DNA of 64,000 bases from Azovibrio restrictus (GTDB lineage Bacteria > Bacteroidota > Bacteroidia > Chitinophagales > Chitinophagaceae), in the NCBI GenBank assembly GCA_029255605.1, contig JANLJF010000016.1, forward strand, positions 39,834-103,833. Direction: 5' to 3'. This document shows positions 26,822 through 36,712 of the stretch, piece by piece. The notes under the pieces were generated by a model. That model was given only the letters and a program-made list of their open reading frames with translations. It was not told where the DNA came from and searched no databases. Numbering within the stretch: position 1 is the first letter of the stretch; each line of letters opens with the position of its first letter. Both the position numbers and the translations under genes were made by a program.

Positions 26822-28912
26822 ATGAAAAAGTGGAAACTACCTGTTATGGCAATGATAGGAGCACAAGTGTTTGTTACCGCGTGTAGCAACGACGCAAGTA
26901 CAGGCAACAAAACACAAGCCGATAGTACGGCAACGCCTGTAGCAGCATACGATACCAATTTTAATGTAGAGGCAGAAGCATTTGCCGATATACAAGTGCT
27001 GCGCTACCAGGTGCCGGGCTGGGATGGCCTGAGCCTGCAGCAAAAGCAACTGTCTTACTACCTGTATGAAGCCGCGCTTTGTGGCCGTGATATCATTTAC
27101 GACCAGAAGAGTAAATACGGCATACTGTTGCGCAAAACACTGGAAGCTGTATACACTACCTACAATGGCAGCAAAGAAGGTGCAGACTGGAAGAAGTTTG
27201 AAGAATACTGTGGCCGTTTCTGGTTTAGCAGCGGCAACCACCATCACTATAGCAATGAGAAATTCCTGCCGGAATGCAAGTATGAATACTTTGCGGAACT
27301 GGTAAAGAACAGCGACCAATCGCTGCTGCCGAAAGAACAGGGCGAAACGGTAGAGGCATTCCTGACACGCATCAAACCGCTTATCTACGACCCGAAAGTA
27401 GAACCTAAAGTGGTAGACCTGCGCCCGAATGTTGACAACGTGGTGAACTCTTCCAACAACTTCTACGAAGGTGTAACACAGAAGGAAGTAGAAGCATTCT
27501 ATTCAAAGTTTGATACCAAAGGCAATGCACCATCGTGGGGCCTGAACAGCAAACTGATGAAAGAGAATGGCCAGATAGTTGAGAAGACATGGAAAGTGGG
27601 CGGCATGTACAGCGCATCTATCGAAAAAATAGTAGGCTGGCTGGAGAAAGCAGTAACCGTTGCTGAGAACGACCAGCAAAAGAAAGCGCTGCAACTGCTG
27701 ATACAATATTATCGTACAGGCGACCTGAAAACATTTGATGAGTACAGCATAGCATGGGCAAATGATGTAAACTCCCGCATAGATGTAGTGAATGGCTTTA
27801 TAGAAGTGTACCTGGACGCGATAGGCAAGAAAGGCAGCTTTGAAAGTGTAGTATCTATGAAAGATATGGAAGCTACCAAGCGCATTAAGGCGATAGCCGA
27901 CCAGGCGCAATGGTTTGAAGACAACTCTCCACTAATGCCCGAGCATAAGAAGAAAAGCGTAAAAGGGATTACGGCTAAAGCCATCACGGTGATAGTAGAA
28001 AGCGGTGATGCGGCACCAAGCACGCCGATAGGCGTGAACCTGCCGAATGCCGACTGGATACGCAAAGAGCATGGTTCAAAATCGGTATCGCTGAGCAACA
28101 TAATACACTCATACAATGTAGCCAGTGCCAAAGGTGGTGTGCTGGATGAATTTGCTGTGAATGATACGGTGAAAGCCCGTGCGCGTAAATACGGCAACCT
28201 GGCATCTGACCTGCATACAGATATGCACGAGTGTATAGGCCACGCATCAGGGCAAATAAACCCCGGAGTAGAAACAACGGATAAGACGCTGAAAAACTAT
28301 GCATCTTGCCTGGAAGAAGCACGTGCTGACCTGGTGGGCCTGTACTATGCTATAGACCCTAAACTGACGGAGATAGGTGTAGCTCCTAGCAAAGAAGTAG
28401 GTATGGCTGAATATGACAGCTATATGATGAATGGCCTGATGACCCAGCTGACACGCCTGAAACCGGGAGAGCAACTGGAAGAAGCACATATGCGCAACCG
28501 CGCACTGAATGCACGCTGGGCTTATGAAAAAGGTAAGAAAGACAATGTAGTAGAGTTTGTAAAGAAAGACGGTAAAACTTATGTACGCGTTAATGATTAC
28601 GAAAAACTGCGCGATCTGTTTGGCCAACTGCTGAAAGAGATACAACGCATAAAATCGGAAGGCGACTATGCTGCAGGTAAGGCATTGGTAGAAACATACG
28701 GCGTGAAAGTAGATCCTGTATTGCACAAAGAAGTGCTGGAGCGATATGCCAAGCTGAATGTGAAACCGTACCGTGGTTTTATACAGCCACGCCTGGTGCC
28801 TGTAATGGATGGCGACAAGATAACCGATGTGAAAGTAGAATACCCTGAAAGCTTTTACCAGCAAATGGTAGAGTATGCTAAGAAGTATAGCTACCTGCCG
28901 GTGAAGAACTAA
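26822..28912 (+). CDS. Dipeptidyl peptidase III-like zinc metallopeptidase (M49), lipoprotein
   Basis: 696 residues. The N-terminus is a lipoprotein signal with the lipobox VTAC near residue 21. The M49 zinc motif HECIGH lies near residue 470, and the third ligand Glu with its neighbour is in EEARADLVG about 30 residues later. M49 enzymes remove dipeptides from the N-terminus of short peptides. Periplasmic or surface localisation is predicted from the signal. It lies alone between two strong terminators or gene ends. Confidence 0.9.
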   Translation: MKKWKLPVMAMIGAQVFVTACSNDASTGNKTQADSTATPVAAYDTNFNVEAEAFADIQVLRYQVPGWDGLSLQQKQLSYYLYEAALCGRDIIYDQKSKYGILLRKTLEAVYTTYNGSKEGADWKKFEEYCGRFWFSSGNHHHYSNEKFLPECKYEYFAELVKNSDQSLLPKEQGETVEAFLTRIKPLIYDPKVEPKVVDLRPNVDNVVNSSNNFYEGVTQKEVEAFYSKFDTKGNAPSWGLNSKLMKENGQIVEKTWKVGGMYSASIEKIVGWLEKAVTVAENDQQKKALQLLIQYYRTGDLKTFDEYSIAWANDVNSRIDVVNGFIEVYLDAIGKKGSFESVVSMKDMEATKRIKAIADQAQWFEDNSPLMPEHKKKSVKGITAKAITVIVESGDAAPSTPIGVNLPNADWIRKEHGSKSVSLSNIIHSYNVASAKGGVLDEFAVNDTVKARARKYGNLASDLHTDMHECIGHASGQINPGVETTDKTLKNYASCLEEARADLVGLYYAIDPKLTEIGVAPSKEVGMAEYDSYMMNGLMTQLTRLKPGEQLEEAHMRNRALNARWAYEKGKKDNVVEFVKKDGKTYVRVNDYEKLRDLFGQLLKEIQRIKSEGDYAAGKALVETYGVKVDPVLHKEVLERYAKLNVKPYRGFIQPRLVPVMDGDKITDVKVEYPESFYQQMVEYAKKYSYLPVKN

Positions 28913-28930
28913 GCTTGTAGTATTTCAAAT

Positions 28931-28959
28931 AAAAAGCCCCGCAGTTTGCGGGGCTTTTT
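28931..28959. terminator. Bidirectional terminator between the DPP III and M56 genes
   Basis: AAAAAGCCCCGCA and TGCGGGGCTTTTT around GTT, serving two convergent genes. Confidence 0.85.
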
Positions 28960-28966
28960 TGTGTGT

Positions 28967-30403
28967 TTAGAAACTTGTTACTTTACCTTTAACAATAGTG
29001 ATACCGTCATACATATTCTTGTTGTGTATTCTGAATATCACCGGCTTGTCCTGGAATCTTGCAGGCTGGGCAGATAGCTTATTGATCACGTTTATAATCT
29101 TTTTGTCAATCTGTTTTTTTGTATCCTCAGGTATTTTGGTAGCCGTATGGTAAGCATCGAAGCCGTTAAAGTCGTAGTACACAATCTTTCCGCTCTTGTC
29201 TAGTACAAAGTTGAATATTCCAAGATTATAATTATCGTCAGGCAACTTTATAAGATCTTCTTTTATTTCATTAATAACTGCCTGCTTAATACTACTGGAA
29301 GATAGCGTGCCTATGGTGTTAAAACCCGTTAATGCGTTCAGGCTGCCATTCTCATCAATTTCATACTCCTGGTATATTTTATCGCCGTTCATTGCAACAG
29401 GTATGGGCGACCGGCTTGTAATTTTCATTGTTTCTTCGCCGTTGGTTGGATCAAATACTACAGTAGTGTCGTCTGGGTATGACCGCATTGTAAATACGTT
29501 GCCTTTGAAAGTGACTTTATTTCCGTTTACAGTTCTTTTATCGTCAGAAAAGGCATTTTTAGAAAAGCACAATACACATACAAGCGTAATGGGTAGTGCC
29601 AATAGCATTTTGCTTTTAGATAAAGCAGAAGAGTTCCTGGTTAGCATAAGGATACGTTTTTTTATGGGTGAACGATTGAAGGAATGTGAAAGGGCAGGGG
29701 CTGTGCCAAGCATGGTTTGTTCTATAAGGAATTGTCCATAGGCTTTTGGGTCTTTATCAACCGCGGCATCTGCCTGGTATTCATGTACAGTCAGTAACCT
29801 GTTATAGTACACATATACCAAGGGGTGAAACCAGAATACCACTTTGGCTAGCTGCATAAACATTAAGTCAATAAAGTGCATGGCATGGCCATGTTGTTCT
29901 TCATGGTGCAGTATCATTTTTAATTGTTCTTCGCTATAGTCCTTCTTGCTGCTGATGAACACCATGCGGAAGGCAGAGAACGGGCTGTGCGCTTTGCCGG
30001 TTTCTACGATGCTCCATACGCCATCTTTCGATTTGTAGCCCCTTTGGTACATACGTACCAGTGTAGCTATTTCTTTAATCAGCAAAAACAAGCTGATAAC
30101 TACACCAGAAATGTATAGTATGATGAGCCATTGCTGCCAATCCATCGCTACAGGGTTATCTGCAGTGCTTATAATGTTGCTTTTTACAGTTGCGGCGCCT
30201 TCTACAACCGGCCGGCTGATGCCGGTACTGTAAACAATAGAATCACCACGCCATTCATACAACGGCATAAGGAAGCCAAGAGCAAAGGTGCCCAGCAGGT
30301 AAAACCTGTTGTAGCTGTGATATGATTCCCTGCTCAGAAAGGCATCGAAAGCGATAAGGCAAATGAGCCAGATGGCTGTAGTATTTAAAAGGTAGTATAG
30401 CAT
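28967..30403 (-). CDS. BlaR1/MecR1-like M56 membrane metallopeptidase
   Basis: 478 residues. Three to four N-terminal membrane helices surround a cytoplasmic zinc protease with HEEQH (HEXXH) and the later HEYQADAAV motif. A further membrane helix (around SKMLLALPITLVCVLCFSKNAF) leads to a periplasmic C-terminal part of about 190 residues. That part is not a penicillin-binding domain; its end (NLGIFNFVLDKSGKIVYYDF) resembles a TonB C-terminal domain. It is encoded 2 bases after the BlaI-type repressor. By analogy the protease would inactivate the repressor on sensing an envelope signal, but the signal is probably not a beta-lactam. Confidence 0.88.
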   Translation of the reverse strand: MLYYLLNTTAIWLICLIAFDAFLSRESYHSYNRFYLLGTFALGFLMPLYEWRGDSIVYSTGISRPVVEGAATVKSNIISTADNPVAMDWQQWLIILYISGVVISLFLLIKEIATLVRMYQRGYKSKDGVWSIVETGKAHSPFSAFRMVFISSKKDYSEEQLKMILHHEEQHGHAMHFIDLMFMQLAKVVFWFHPLVYVYYNRLLTVHEYQADAAVDKDPKAYGQFLIEQTMLGTAPALSHSFNRSPIKKRILMLTRNSSALSKSKMLLALPITLVCVLCFSKNAFSDDKRTVNGNKVTFKGNVFTMRSYPDDTTVVFDPTNGEETMKITSRSPIPVAMNGDKIYQEYEIDENGSLNALTGFNTIGTLSSSSIKQAVINEIKEDLIKLPDDNYNLGIFNFVLDKSGKIVYYDFNGFDAYHTATKIPEDTKKQIDKKIINVINKLSAQPARFQDKPVIFRIHNKNMYDGITIVKGKVTSF

Positions 30404-30405
30404 AG

Positions 30406-30792
30406 CTATTTCTTTTTAGAAGGGTTATCTAATTTTTTGAGCATGTCATTTAGTTCTTTCAAGTTCAGGTCTTCGCTTTGTACCAGAAAGCTTACCAGTT
30501 TTTTGGGTGAGCCGCCAAAGTATTTTTCCATCAGGCTTTGTACGCCATGCTGTGCATACGCTTCTTTGGTAACGATGGGAAAATACTCATAGGTTTTGCC
30601 ATAAGCTTTATGATTTACAAAACCTTTCTTTTCCAGTATGCGCACTACAGATGAAACGGTGCTATGCGGTATATCCGGGTCGCCAAGGTGTTCTATAATG
30701 TCACGCACCAGGCATTTATCCAATTGCCAGATGATGTGCATTACTTCTTCTTCGGCTTTTGTAAGTGTCTGCAATGATTTATTACGTTTCAT
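30406..30792 (-). CDS. BlaI/MecI/CopY-type repressor
   Basis: 128 residues. The winged helix begins LTKAEEEVMHIIWQL, with recognition-helix region PHSTVSSVVRILEKKGFV and wing KAYGKTYEYFPIV; the C-terminal helices form the dimer. It heads a two-gene operon with the M56 protease. A double dyad with promoter elements overlaps its first codons, so it very probably represses itself and its partner. The start codon is ATG at 30792, and the spacing to the promoter suggests a leaderless or nearly leaderless mRNA. Confidence 0.93.
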   Translation of the reverse strand: MKRNKSLQTLTKAEEEVMHIIWQLDKCLVRDIIEHLGDPDIPHSTVSSVVRILEKKGFVNHKAYGKTYEYFPIVTKEAYAQHGVQSLMEKYFGGSPKKLVSFLVQSEDLNLKELNDMLKKLDNPSKKK

Positions 30793-30826
30793 AACGTAAA
30801 TATACGTTATGAAACGTAATGTCCAA
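30781..30826 (-). promoter_or_regulatory. blaI promoter with tandem double-dyad operator
   Basis: A perfect 18-base inverted repeat (tacgttatgaaacgtaat, right arm 30803-30820; left arm 30781-30798) with a 4-base centre. Each arm is itself a dyad, TACGTT-N4-AACGTA, the two centres 20 bases apart. On the coding strand a TTG (30826-30824) is followed after exactly 19 bases by TATATTTA (30804-30797), a -33/-7 promoter. One dyad fills the spacer; the other covers the -7 edge, the transcription start and the ATG. Confidence 0.85.
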
Positions 30827-30846
30827 ATTTTTTATTTGAATAATAA

Positions 30847-30875
30847 AAAAGCCGCTGCGATGTGCAGCGGCTTTT
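30847..30875 (-). terminator. Terminator after lon
   Basis: AAAAGCCGCTGC and GCAGCGGCTTTT around GATGT, downstream of the leftward lon gene and before the blaI promoter. Confidence 0.8.
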
Positions 30876-30893
30876 ACTAAAAAATCGGTGAGC

Positions 30894-33317
30894 TTATTTC
30901 TTCATTAAAGCGAATTCCAATACTTCTGTCATGTTCCTTACGTAGTGAAACTTAACGCCTTTGATGTATTCTTTGTTTATCTCTTCTACATCTTTCTGGT
31001 TCTCCACACACAGTATCACATCTTTAATACCTGCGCGTTTGGCCGCCAGTATTTTTTCTTTAATACCGCCCACGGGCAATACTTGCCCGCGCAGTGTTAT
31101 TTCGCCGGTCATAGCCATGAATGGTTTTACCTTGCGGCCTGTAAAGGCAGATGCCAGTGCTGTAAGCATAGTGATGCCGGCACTGGGGCCATCTTTAGGC
31201 ACTGCACCTTCCGGCACATGTATGTGTATATTGTGCTCGTCAAATTTTTCAAGCGGTATATTGTATTCCGCAGCATGTGCTTTCAGGTAAGAAAGAGCCG
31301 TACTGGCACTTTCCTTCATCACCGTCCCCAGGTTGCCTGTTATGCTGAAGCCGCCTTTGCCCCTTGATAAAATGGTTTCTATAAACAGGATATCGCCACC
31401 TACATAAGTCCATGCCAGGCCTACCGCTACACCGGGAGGGTTTCCTTTTGTATAAATATCCTTGCTGAATTTAGGTTTGCCTAATACACGTTCTACCTGT
31501 TCGGCACTTACACTTGGAGCTACTTTTTCTTCCATAGCTACCTGCCTGGCTACAGAGCGCATCAGGGCCGCAAACACACGGTCCAGCTCACGCACGCCCG
31601 ATTCCCGCGTGTACTCCTGTATTATCTTGTTGATGACCTTGTCCGTAAAACGCAGGTTTACTTTTGTAAGGCCGTGCAGTTCTTTTTGCTTGGGTATCAG
31701 GTGGCGCTTAGCTATCTCCGTTTTTTCTTCCATGGAATAGCCCGTAAGCTGTATGATCTCCAGCCTGTCGCGCAGGGCGGGTTGTATATCGCCCAGGCTA
31801 TTGGCGGTGGCTATGAACAGGACTTTGGAAAGGTCGTATTCCAGCTCCAGGTAGTTATCGTAAAAGGTATTGTTTTGCTCGGGGTCCAGTATCTCCAGCA
31901 ATGCAGAGCTTGGGTCTCCACGAAAGTCCTTACCTATTTTATCAATCTCATCCAGTATGAAAACGGGGTTTGATGATTTTACTTTTCGCAAAGATTGTAT
32001 GATACGGCCGGGCATGGCACCGATGTATGTTTTACGATGGCCGCGCAGCTCGCTTTCATCGTGCAGGCCGCCAAGGCTCAGGCGCACATACTTACGGTTT
32101 ACTGCGCTGGCAATGCTGCGGCCCAGTGATGTTTTACCGATACCCGGAGGGCCTACGAAACATAGGATAGGAGATTTCAGGTCGCCCTTCAGTTTCAATA
32201 CAGCCAGGTATTCCAGTATGCGGTCTTTTATCTTGTGCATACCGTAGTGGTCCACATCCAGTATCTTCTGTGCTTTCTTCAGGTCGTAGCTATCTTCTGT
32301 AAAGCTATCCCACGGCAGGTCCAGCATCAGGTCCAGGTGATTGTATATCACCGAATAGTCGGGCGTAGAAGGGTGCATGCGCTGCAGCTTCTCTATGTTT
32401 TTTTGAAAAAGCTCCTGGGTAGGTGCCGGCCATTTAATGCCTTCGGCACGCTTTTGCAAATCCAGTATCTCACGCTCATTCGGGTCGCCACCCAGCTCTT
32501 CACGTATCGACTTCATCTGCTGTTGCAGGAAGTATTCGCGTTGCTGCTTATCTATATCAGCGCGTGTCTTGTTGGTTATTTCATTCTTCAGCTCCAACAA
32601 CTGCAGTTCTGCCTGCAGTAGTTGCAATAATCTTTCTGCACGCAGCTTCACATCATTCTCTTCCAGCAGTGCCTGCTTTTCGGTAAGCTTCGCCGTAAGG
32701 TTGGATGCCACAAAGTGTACCAGGAAAGACTGATGCTCTATATTACGCAGCACGATGCTGGTTTCATTCGGTACATTGGGCGATTGCTGTGCTATCTGTT
32801 CCGACTGGTCTTTGATGGAAGATACCAGCGCTTCAAACGCTGCATCGTTTTGCGGAAATACATCCTCCAGGTATTTTATCTGTGCTGTGTAGTATGGGTC
32901 TATCTGTGTGTACGCTTCTATTTTGAAGCGCATACGCCCCATGATGAAGATGGTCGTATTACCATCCGGCATCTTTATCTGTTTTACTATTTTGGCCAGG
33001 GTACCTACCTGGTATATATCTTCAGGCATAGGGTCATCGTTGCTGCCATCTTTCTGGGCAACAACGCCTATCCATTTGCCGTTCTTCTGTGCTTCTGTTA
33101 TAGCCTTTACCGACTTCTCGCGGGCAACGGTTATCGGCAATACCACATTGGGAAACAAAACCGTGTTGCGTAAAGCTATTACGGGTATTTCCAAGGGAAG
33201 ATTGTCTTTTTCCTGGTCATCCATTTCATCCTCTCCCAATGGAACGATAGGCATAAATTCTACTTCTTGCTCCGTTTGGTTCATTAGCATGTCTAACATT
33301 GACTTGGTTTGATTCAT
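30894..33317 (-). CDS. lon: ATP-dependent protease Lon (LonA)
   Basis: 807 residues, complete. The N-terminal substrate-binding domain starts near [25 protein letters not shown]. The AAA+ module has Walker [14 protein letters not shown] and Walker [12 protein letters not shown]. The C-terminal protease has the catalytic Ser in [11 protein letters not shown] and the Lys about 40 residues later in [15 protein letters not shown]. Lon degrades misfolded and selected regulatory proteins in the cytosol. The promoter probably lies in the 140 bases before the divergent barrel gene, but only an imperfect box (TATCTTTA) is visible. Confidence 0.98.
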   Translation of the reverse strand: MNQTKSMLDMLMNQTEQEVEFMPIVPLGEDEMDDQEKDNLPLEIPVIALRNTVLFPNVVLPITVAREKSVKAITEAQKNGKWIGVVAQKDGSNDDPMPEDIYQVGTLAKIVKQIKMPDGNTTIFIMGRMRFKIEAYTQIDPYYTAQIKYLEDVFPQNDAAFEALVSSIKDQSEQIAQQSPNVPNETSIVLRNIEHQSFLVHFVASNLTAKLTEKQALLEENDVKLRAERLLQLLQAELQLLELKNEITNKTRADIDKQQREYFLQQQMKSIREELGGDPNEREILDLQKRAEGIKWPAPTQELFQKNIEKLQRMHPSTPDYSVIYNHLDLMLDLPWDSFTEDSYDLKKAQKILDVDHYGMHKIKDRILEYLAVLKLKGDLKSPILCFVGPPGIGKTSLGRSIASAVNRKYVRLSLGGLHDESELRGHRKTYIGAMPGRIIQSLRKVKSSNPVFILDEIDKIGKDFRGDPSSALLEILDPEQNNTFYDNYLELEYDLSKVLFIATANSLGDIQPALRDRLEIIQLTGYSMEEKTEIAKRHLIPKQKELHGLTKVNLRFTDKVINKIIQEYTRESGVRELDRVFAALMRSVARQVAMEEKVAPSVSAEQVERVLGKPKFSKDIYTKGNPPGVAVGLAWTYVGGDILFIETILSRGKGGFSITGNLGTVMKESASTALSYLKAHAAEYNIPLEKFDEHNIHIHVPEGAVPKDGPSAGITMLTALASAFTGRKVKPFMAMTGEITLRGQVLPVGGIKEKILAAKRAGIKDVILCVENQKDVEEINKEYIKGVKFHYVRNMTEVLEFALMKK

Positions 33318-33457
33318 CTGCGTACCTTATGACATTATTTCCGTTGCGGAAAGAAACGGATAGTAAAGATACAGCGTCAATACCTATGCCAAACCAAAAA
33401 AACTGTAATTTTTGCAGTGCATGGCCTTTATATATCTTTACATAAATATTTTAGATT

Positions 33458-34258
33458 ATGGCTTTTCGCTATTTATATGCAGGATTATTAACTGCAGGAT
33501 TATTTCTACAAACAACGGCCGTTTCAGCACAGGAAGACCAGAAAGAAAAGGAGGTAGCGGAAGCACCCGAAGGGATGGAAACAAAGCCATACAAGCCTTC
33601 TAAATTCTATATGAGCAGCGCGCTGGATGGTGCTATATTCTCTTCTGCGCTTGTTACCCGCCCGGGAAAAGATAATGAGCTTTCTACACTGAGGTTTACT
33701 TATATTTTCAACTTTGGAATAAATTTCAATTACGACTTTAATAAGTACATCGGCCTTTATACCGGCTTGGGTATCAAAAACATAGGATTCATTGATAAAA
33801 TTGGTGACAGCACTATAAAAAGAAGGGTATATACCATAGGTGCGCCGTTGGGTATTAAAATCGGCAACCTCAAAAAGCGCAAGTTTGGCTTTATAGGCGG
33901 CGGCGTAGATATACCATTCAACTATCGTGAAAAAGCTTTTATTAAACGTGGCGATAAAGAGAAATTCAATGAATGGTTTAGCGACCGTACCCCATTGGTG
34001 CTGCCTTATGTATTTGCAGGTGTGTCTATGGATCCGGGCATAACGCTGAAGCTGCAATACTACCCAACCAACTTTATGAATACTGATTTTACCGAAACCA
34101 CGCCATCGGGTATCACCTTTAAACCATATGCAGGCTATAAGATAAACCTGATATTGCTAAGCCTTGGTTTTGATATCCATTATACCCAAAAGGGGAAACC
34201 GAAATCTGTATTGGTAACAGATGTAAGGCCGGTAATCAGCGAAAAGGCTAAATCATAA
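33458..34258 (+). CDS. Outer-membrane beta-barrel protein
   Basis: 266 residues. A signal peptide ends near VSAQ (residue 25), then a charged linker. After that come repeated amphipathic strands (FTYIFNFGINFNYDF, YIGLYTGLGIKNIGFI, YTIGAPLGIKIG, FIGGGVDIPFNY, PYAGYKINLILLSLGFDIHY) fitting an 8-10-stranded barrel. No specific family or ligand is recognisable. It is divergent from lon and ends at a strong bidirectional terminator. Confidence 0.7.
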   Translation: MAFRYLYAGLLTAGLFLQTTAVSAQEDQKEKEVAEAPEGMETKPYKPSKFYMSSALDGAIFSSALVTRPGKDNELSTLRFTYIFNFGINFNYDFNKYIGLYTGLGIKNIGFIDKIGDSTIKRRVYTIGAPLGIKIGNLKKRKFGFIGGGVDIPFNYREKAFIKRGDKEKFNEWFSDRTPLVLPYVFAGVSMDPGITLKLQYYPTNFMNTDFTETTPSGITFKPYAGYKINLILLSLGFDIHYTQKGKPKSVLVTDVRPVISEKAKS

Positions 34259-34276
34259 GCCGGCAACTCATAGCAT

Positions 34277-34317
34277 AAAAAGGACGGGCGCATCTTGATG
34301 ATGCGCCCGTCCTTTTT
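34277..34317. terminator. Bidirectional terminator
   Basis: An 18-base stem (aaaaaggacgggcgcatc / gatgcgcccgtccttttt) with loop TTGAT between two convergent genes. Confidence 0.88.
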
Positions 34318-34328
34318 GTATAAACTTC

Positions 34329-35471
34329 TTATTTCAATAAAGCGGCCAGCTGTGCTTCCAGGTCTTCGCCACGCAGGTCGCGTGCTATCACCTTTCCGTC
34401 AGGGTCCAGCAGGAAATTTGCAGGAATAGAATTTACGCCATAATTGCGGGCGGCTATCGATTCCCAGCCCTGCAGGTCGCTGATGTGCTGCCATGTAAGG
34501 CCATCTTTAGCAATCGCCTGCAGCCATTTGTCTTTATCACTGTCCAGCGATACGCCCAGTATCGTAAAGTTTTTGCCTTTGAATTTGTTGAACGCAGCAA
34601 CCACATTGGGGTTTTCGCGGCGGCAAGGGCCACACCACGAAGCCCAGAAATCAACCAGTACATATTTTCCTTTAAATGAAGAAAGGGATACCTCTTTGCC
34701 ATCTGGTGTAGGCAGGGTTATTTCAGGTGCACTTGTGCCAATAGCCGGTCCACCTTCCTGTGCCGGTTGGTTTATAGCACCCATCATGGCATTTATTTTG
34801 GCGGTAAAGGCTTTTGCCAGTTTAGCATCAGGGAAACGCTTGGGTAGATTGTTAGTGAACTGCTTTAAAAAATCCAATTCAGATTGGGGATTTAAAGACT
34901 GAACTGCAAACAGTGCATTAGGCAAAGAAGTAGTGGTATCTGCATACTGCTCTACATACTGGGTCAGTTGATAATTCATTTCACGCAGGTCATTTTCAGC
35001 TACGGTCATCAGGCTATCTTTCCCCTGTGCTTTCAGGCTGTCCATTACCAGTGCCATGGTATTGAAGTCGCGTACATGGCTGCGAAGTGTAAACAGAAAC
35101 TTATTGAGGCTGGCAGTAGGTGTAGAGCCGGTTATTTTGCTTTCCTCTACACGTGCCCAGTCGGCATTTATCTTCACATCACCTTTGTCTAACGACAGGA
35201 GGATTTGTTTGTTGGGGTCGGCTGAAAAGCTGATGCGGTATAAACCCGGTTCAGGGATATTGCCCGATAGCTCGAACTTGCCAGACTTATCGCTTTGCAT
35301 AGAATCTACCTGTATGATGGTATCAATGCCCAGTTCTGACAGATAAACCATCTGTTCCGGCATATTTTCAATCTGGCCTTCTATCGCAAAACTTGTTTTT
35401 TTCGATTCGCAGGCTGTAAATCCTGCAACTAATACTGTCAACAGCAGTATCCAAAAGCTTTTATTATACAT
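34329..35471 (-). CDS. TlpA-family thiol-disulfide oxidoreductase lipoprotein with DUF4369
   Basis: 380 residues. Lipoprotein signal with lipobox GFTAC near residue 20. The N-terminal part (FAIEGQIENMPEQMVYL) is a DUF4369 domain. The C-terminal 140 residues form an AhpC/TSA-like thioredoxin fold with active site WASWCGPCRRENPNV and a cis-Pro loop at VNSIPANFLLD. Such proteins reduce disulfides in envelope proteins; substrates are unknown. It is monocistronic between convergent and divergent neighbours. Confidence 0.9.
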   Translation of the reverse strand: MYNKSFWILLLTVLVAGFTACESKKTSFAIEGQIENMPEQMVYLSELGIDTIIQVDSMQSDKSGKFELSGNIPEPGLYRISFSADPNKQILLSLDKGDVKINADWARVEESKITGSTPTASLNKFLFTLRSHVRDFNTMALVMDSLKAQGKDSLMTVAENDLREMNYQLTQYVEQYADTTTSLPNALFAVQSLNPQSELDFLKQFTNNLPKRFPDAKLAKAFTAKINAMMGAINQPAQEGGPAIGTSAPEITLPTPDGKEVSLSSFKGKYVLVDFWASWCGPCRRENPNVVAAFNKFKGKNFTILGVSLDSDKDKWLQAIAKDGLTWQHISDLQGWESIAARNYGVNSIPANFLLDPDGKVIARDLRGEDLEAQLAALLK

Positions 35472-35627
35472 TGATGATGTTTTTCCGCCTGCAAACCTAA
35501 ATAATTATTTGCGTAGATAGAGAATTGACATATAAGGGTTATTTTTAGGGTTATTACATATATATAACGGGTTAATGACAAAAGCCTGACATTAGGTTTG
35601 CTTTTGTGAAAGATATTTGCAGGACAA

Positions 35628-36656
35628 ATGAACAGATACATATACCTAAGCCTGATAGCAATCATATTCAGCCTGTTAGCTACCTCTTGCGAGAAGCCGG
35701 AACAGGCCGTAGTGCTACCTCCAAAAACAGGGTCGGCATATGCTACGGTAGAAATGGGGGAAGAATATACAGAGCAGGTGTTTTTTGATTTTGAGTCTGG
35801 CAATGTGGTTTATACCAGCAAGGTAAATAGCTGGGACCTGGCTTTTGAAACAGGCCCGCTGGGATATCATGTATTTCTTAACGGCGGCATGCAGAATATG
35901 GTGTACAATACACACCAGACAGATATAAAGGCCGTTAAAACACCGCCGAACATTAAATCTACAGATTACGGGCCTGATATGTGGTTTTTTGATGCCACTT
36001 CGGGTAGTGTGGATTCTACAGGCTTTGGGGACTGGAGGTCCGCTTCCTCATCTGCAATGTCGAAAAACGAAGTGTACATCATTACATCAGATCCGGCCCA
36101 TTTCCCCGATTCCTTTAAAAAAGTGCAGCTGGTAGGTGTTACAGATAAGGAATATATAATGCTGTATGGTGACCTGCGCAGCGAAAATGTGAGAGAGATA
36201 AAAATACCCAAAGACGATAATTATAACTTTAGCTACTTCTCATTTAAGAGCGAGGGCGTAGTATATCCCGATCCGCCTAAAAAAACATGGGACATTGTGT
36301 TTACAAGGTATAGATATATTTACTACGATCAGCCAGGCATGCCTTATTTTCCATATGTTGTAAGCGGTGCACTTATCAACCCGTATAATACTACAGCGGC
36401 AGTCGATAGTAGTATAGCGTATGAAAACCTGAAAATTGATAAAATACTATCCCTGCAATTCAAGGATAAGCGGGATATAATAGGTTTTAGCTGGAAACAG
36501 TATAGTATAGATAAGAGTCTTTACACAGTTAATCCTAAGCGCCTGTTTATCATCAAAAACCGCGATGGTGAATACTGGAAACTGCATTTCCTCGATTTCT
36601 ACAATAAGCAAGGCGTAAAAGGCAGCCCTTCATTTGAGTATGAAAGGATACAATAA
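35628..36656 (+). CDS. HmuY-family lipoprotein
   Basis: 342 residues with a lipobox at ATSC (residue 21). The mature sequence matches HmuY-like proteins: an early strand FFDFESGNVV, then SKVNSWDLAFE with the following GGMQNMVYN, and a later TWDIVFTRYRYIYYD. HmuY of Porphyromonas binds haem at the cell surface. The partner TonB receptor is not encoded nearby, and I cannot identify the haem-ligating His residues here, so haem binding is unproved. Confidence 0.75.
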   Translation: MNRYIYLSLIAIIFSLLATSCEKPEQAVVLPPKTGSAYATVEMGEEYTEQVFFDFESGNVVYTSKVNSWDLAFETGPLGYHVFLNGGMQNMVYNTHQTDIKAVKTPPNIKSTDYGPDMWFFDATSGSVDSTGFGDWRSASSSAMSKNEVYIITSDPAHFPDSFKKVQLVGVTDKEYIMLYGDLRSENVREIKIPKDDNYNFSYFSFKSEGVVYPDPPKKTWDIVFTRYRYIYYDQPGMPYFPYVVSGALINPYNTTAAVDSSIAYENLKIDKILSLQFKDKRDIIGFSWKQYSIDKSLYTVNPKRLFIIKNRDGEYWKLHFLDFYNKQGVKGSPSFEYERIQ

Positions 36657-36672
36657 ACATAAGATGTTTTAT

Positions 36673-36709
36673 AATAAAGAAGCCAATCATTTCGATTGGC
36701 TTCTTTATT
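36673..36709. terminator. Bidirectional terminator
   Basis: A 16-base stem AATAAAGAAGCCAATC / GATTGGCTTCTTTATT, loop ATTTC, between the HmuY-family gene and the convergent lysozyme-like gene. Confidence 0.85.
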
Positions 36710-36712
36710 TAT

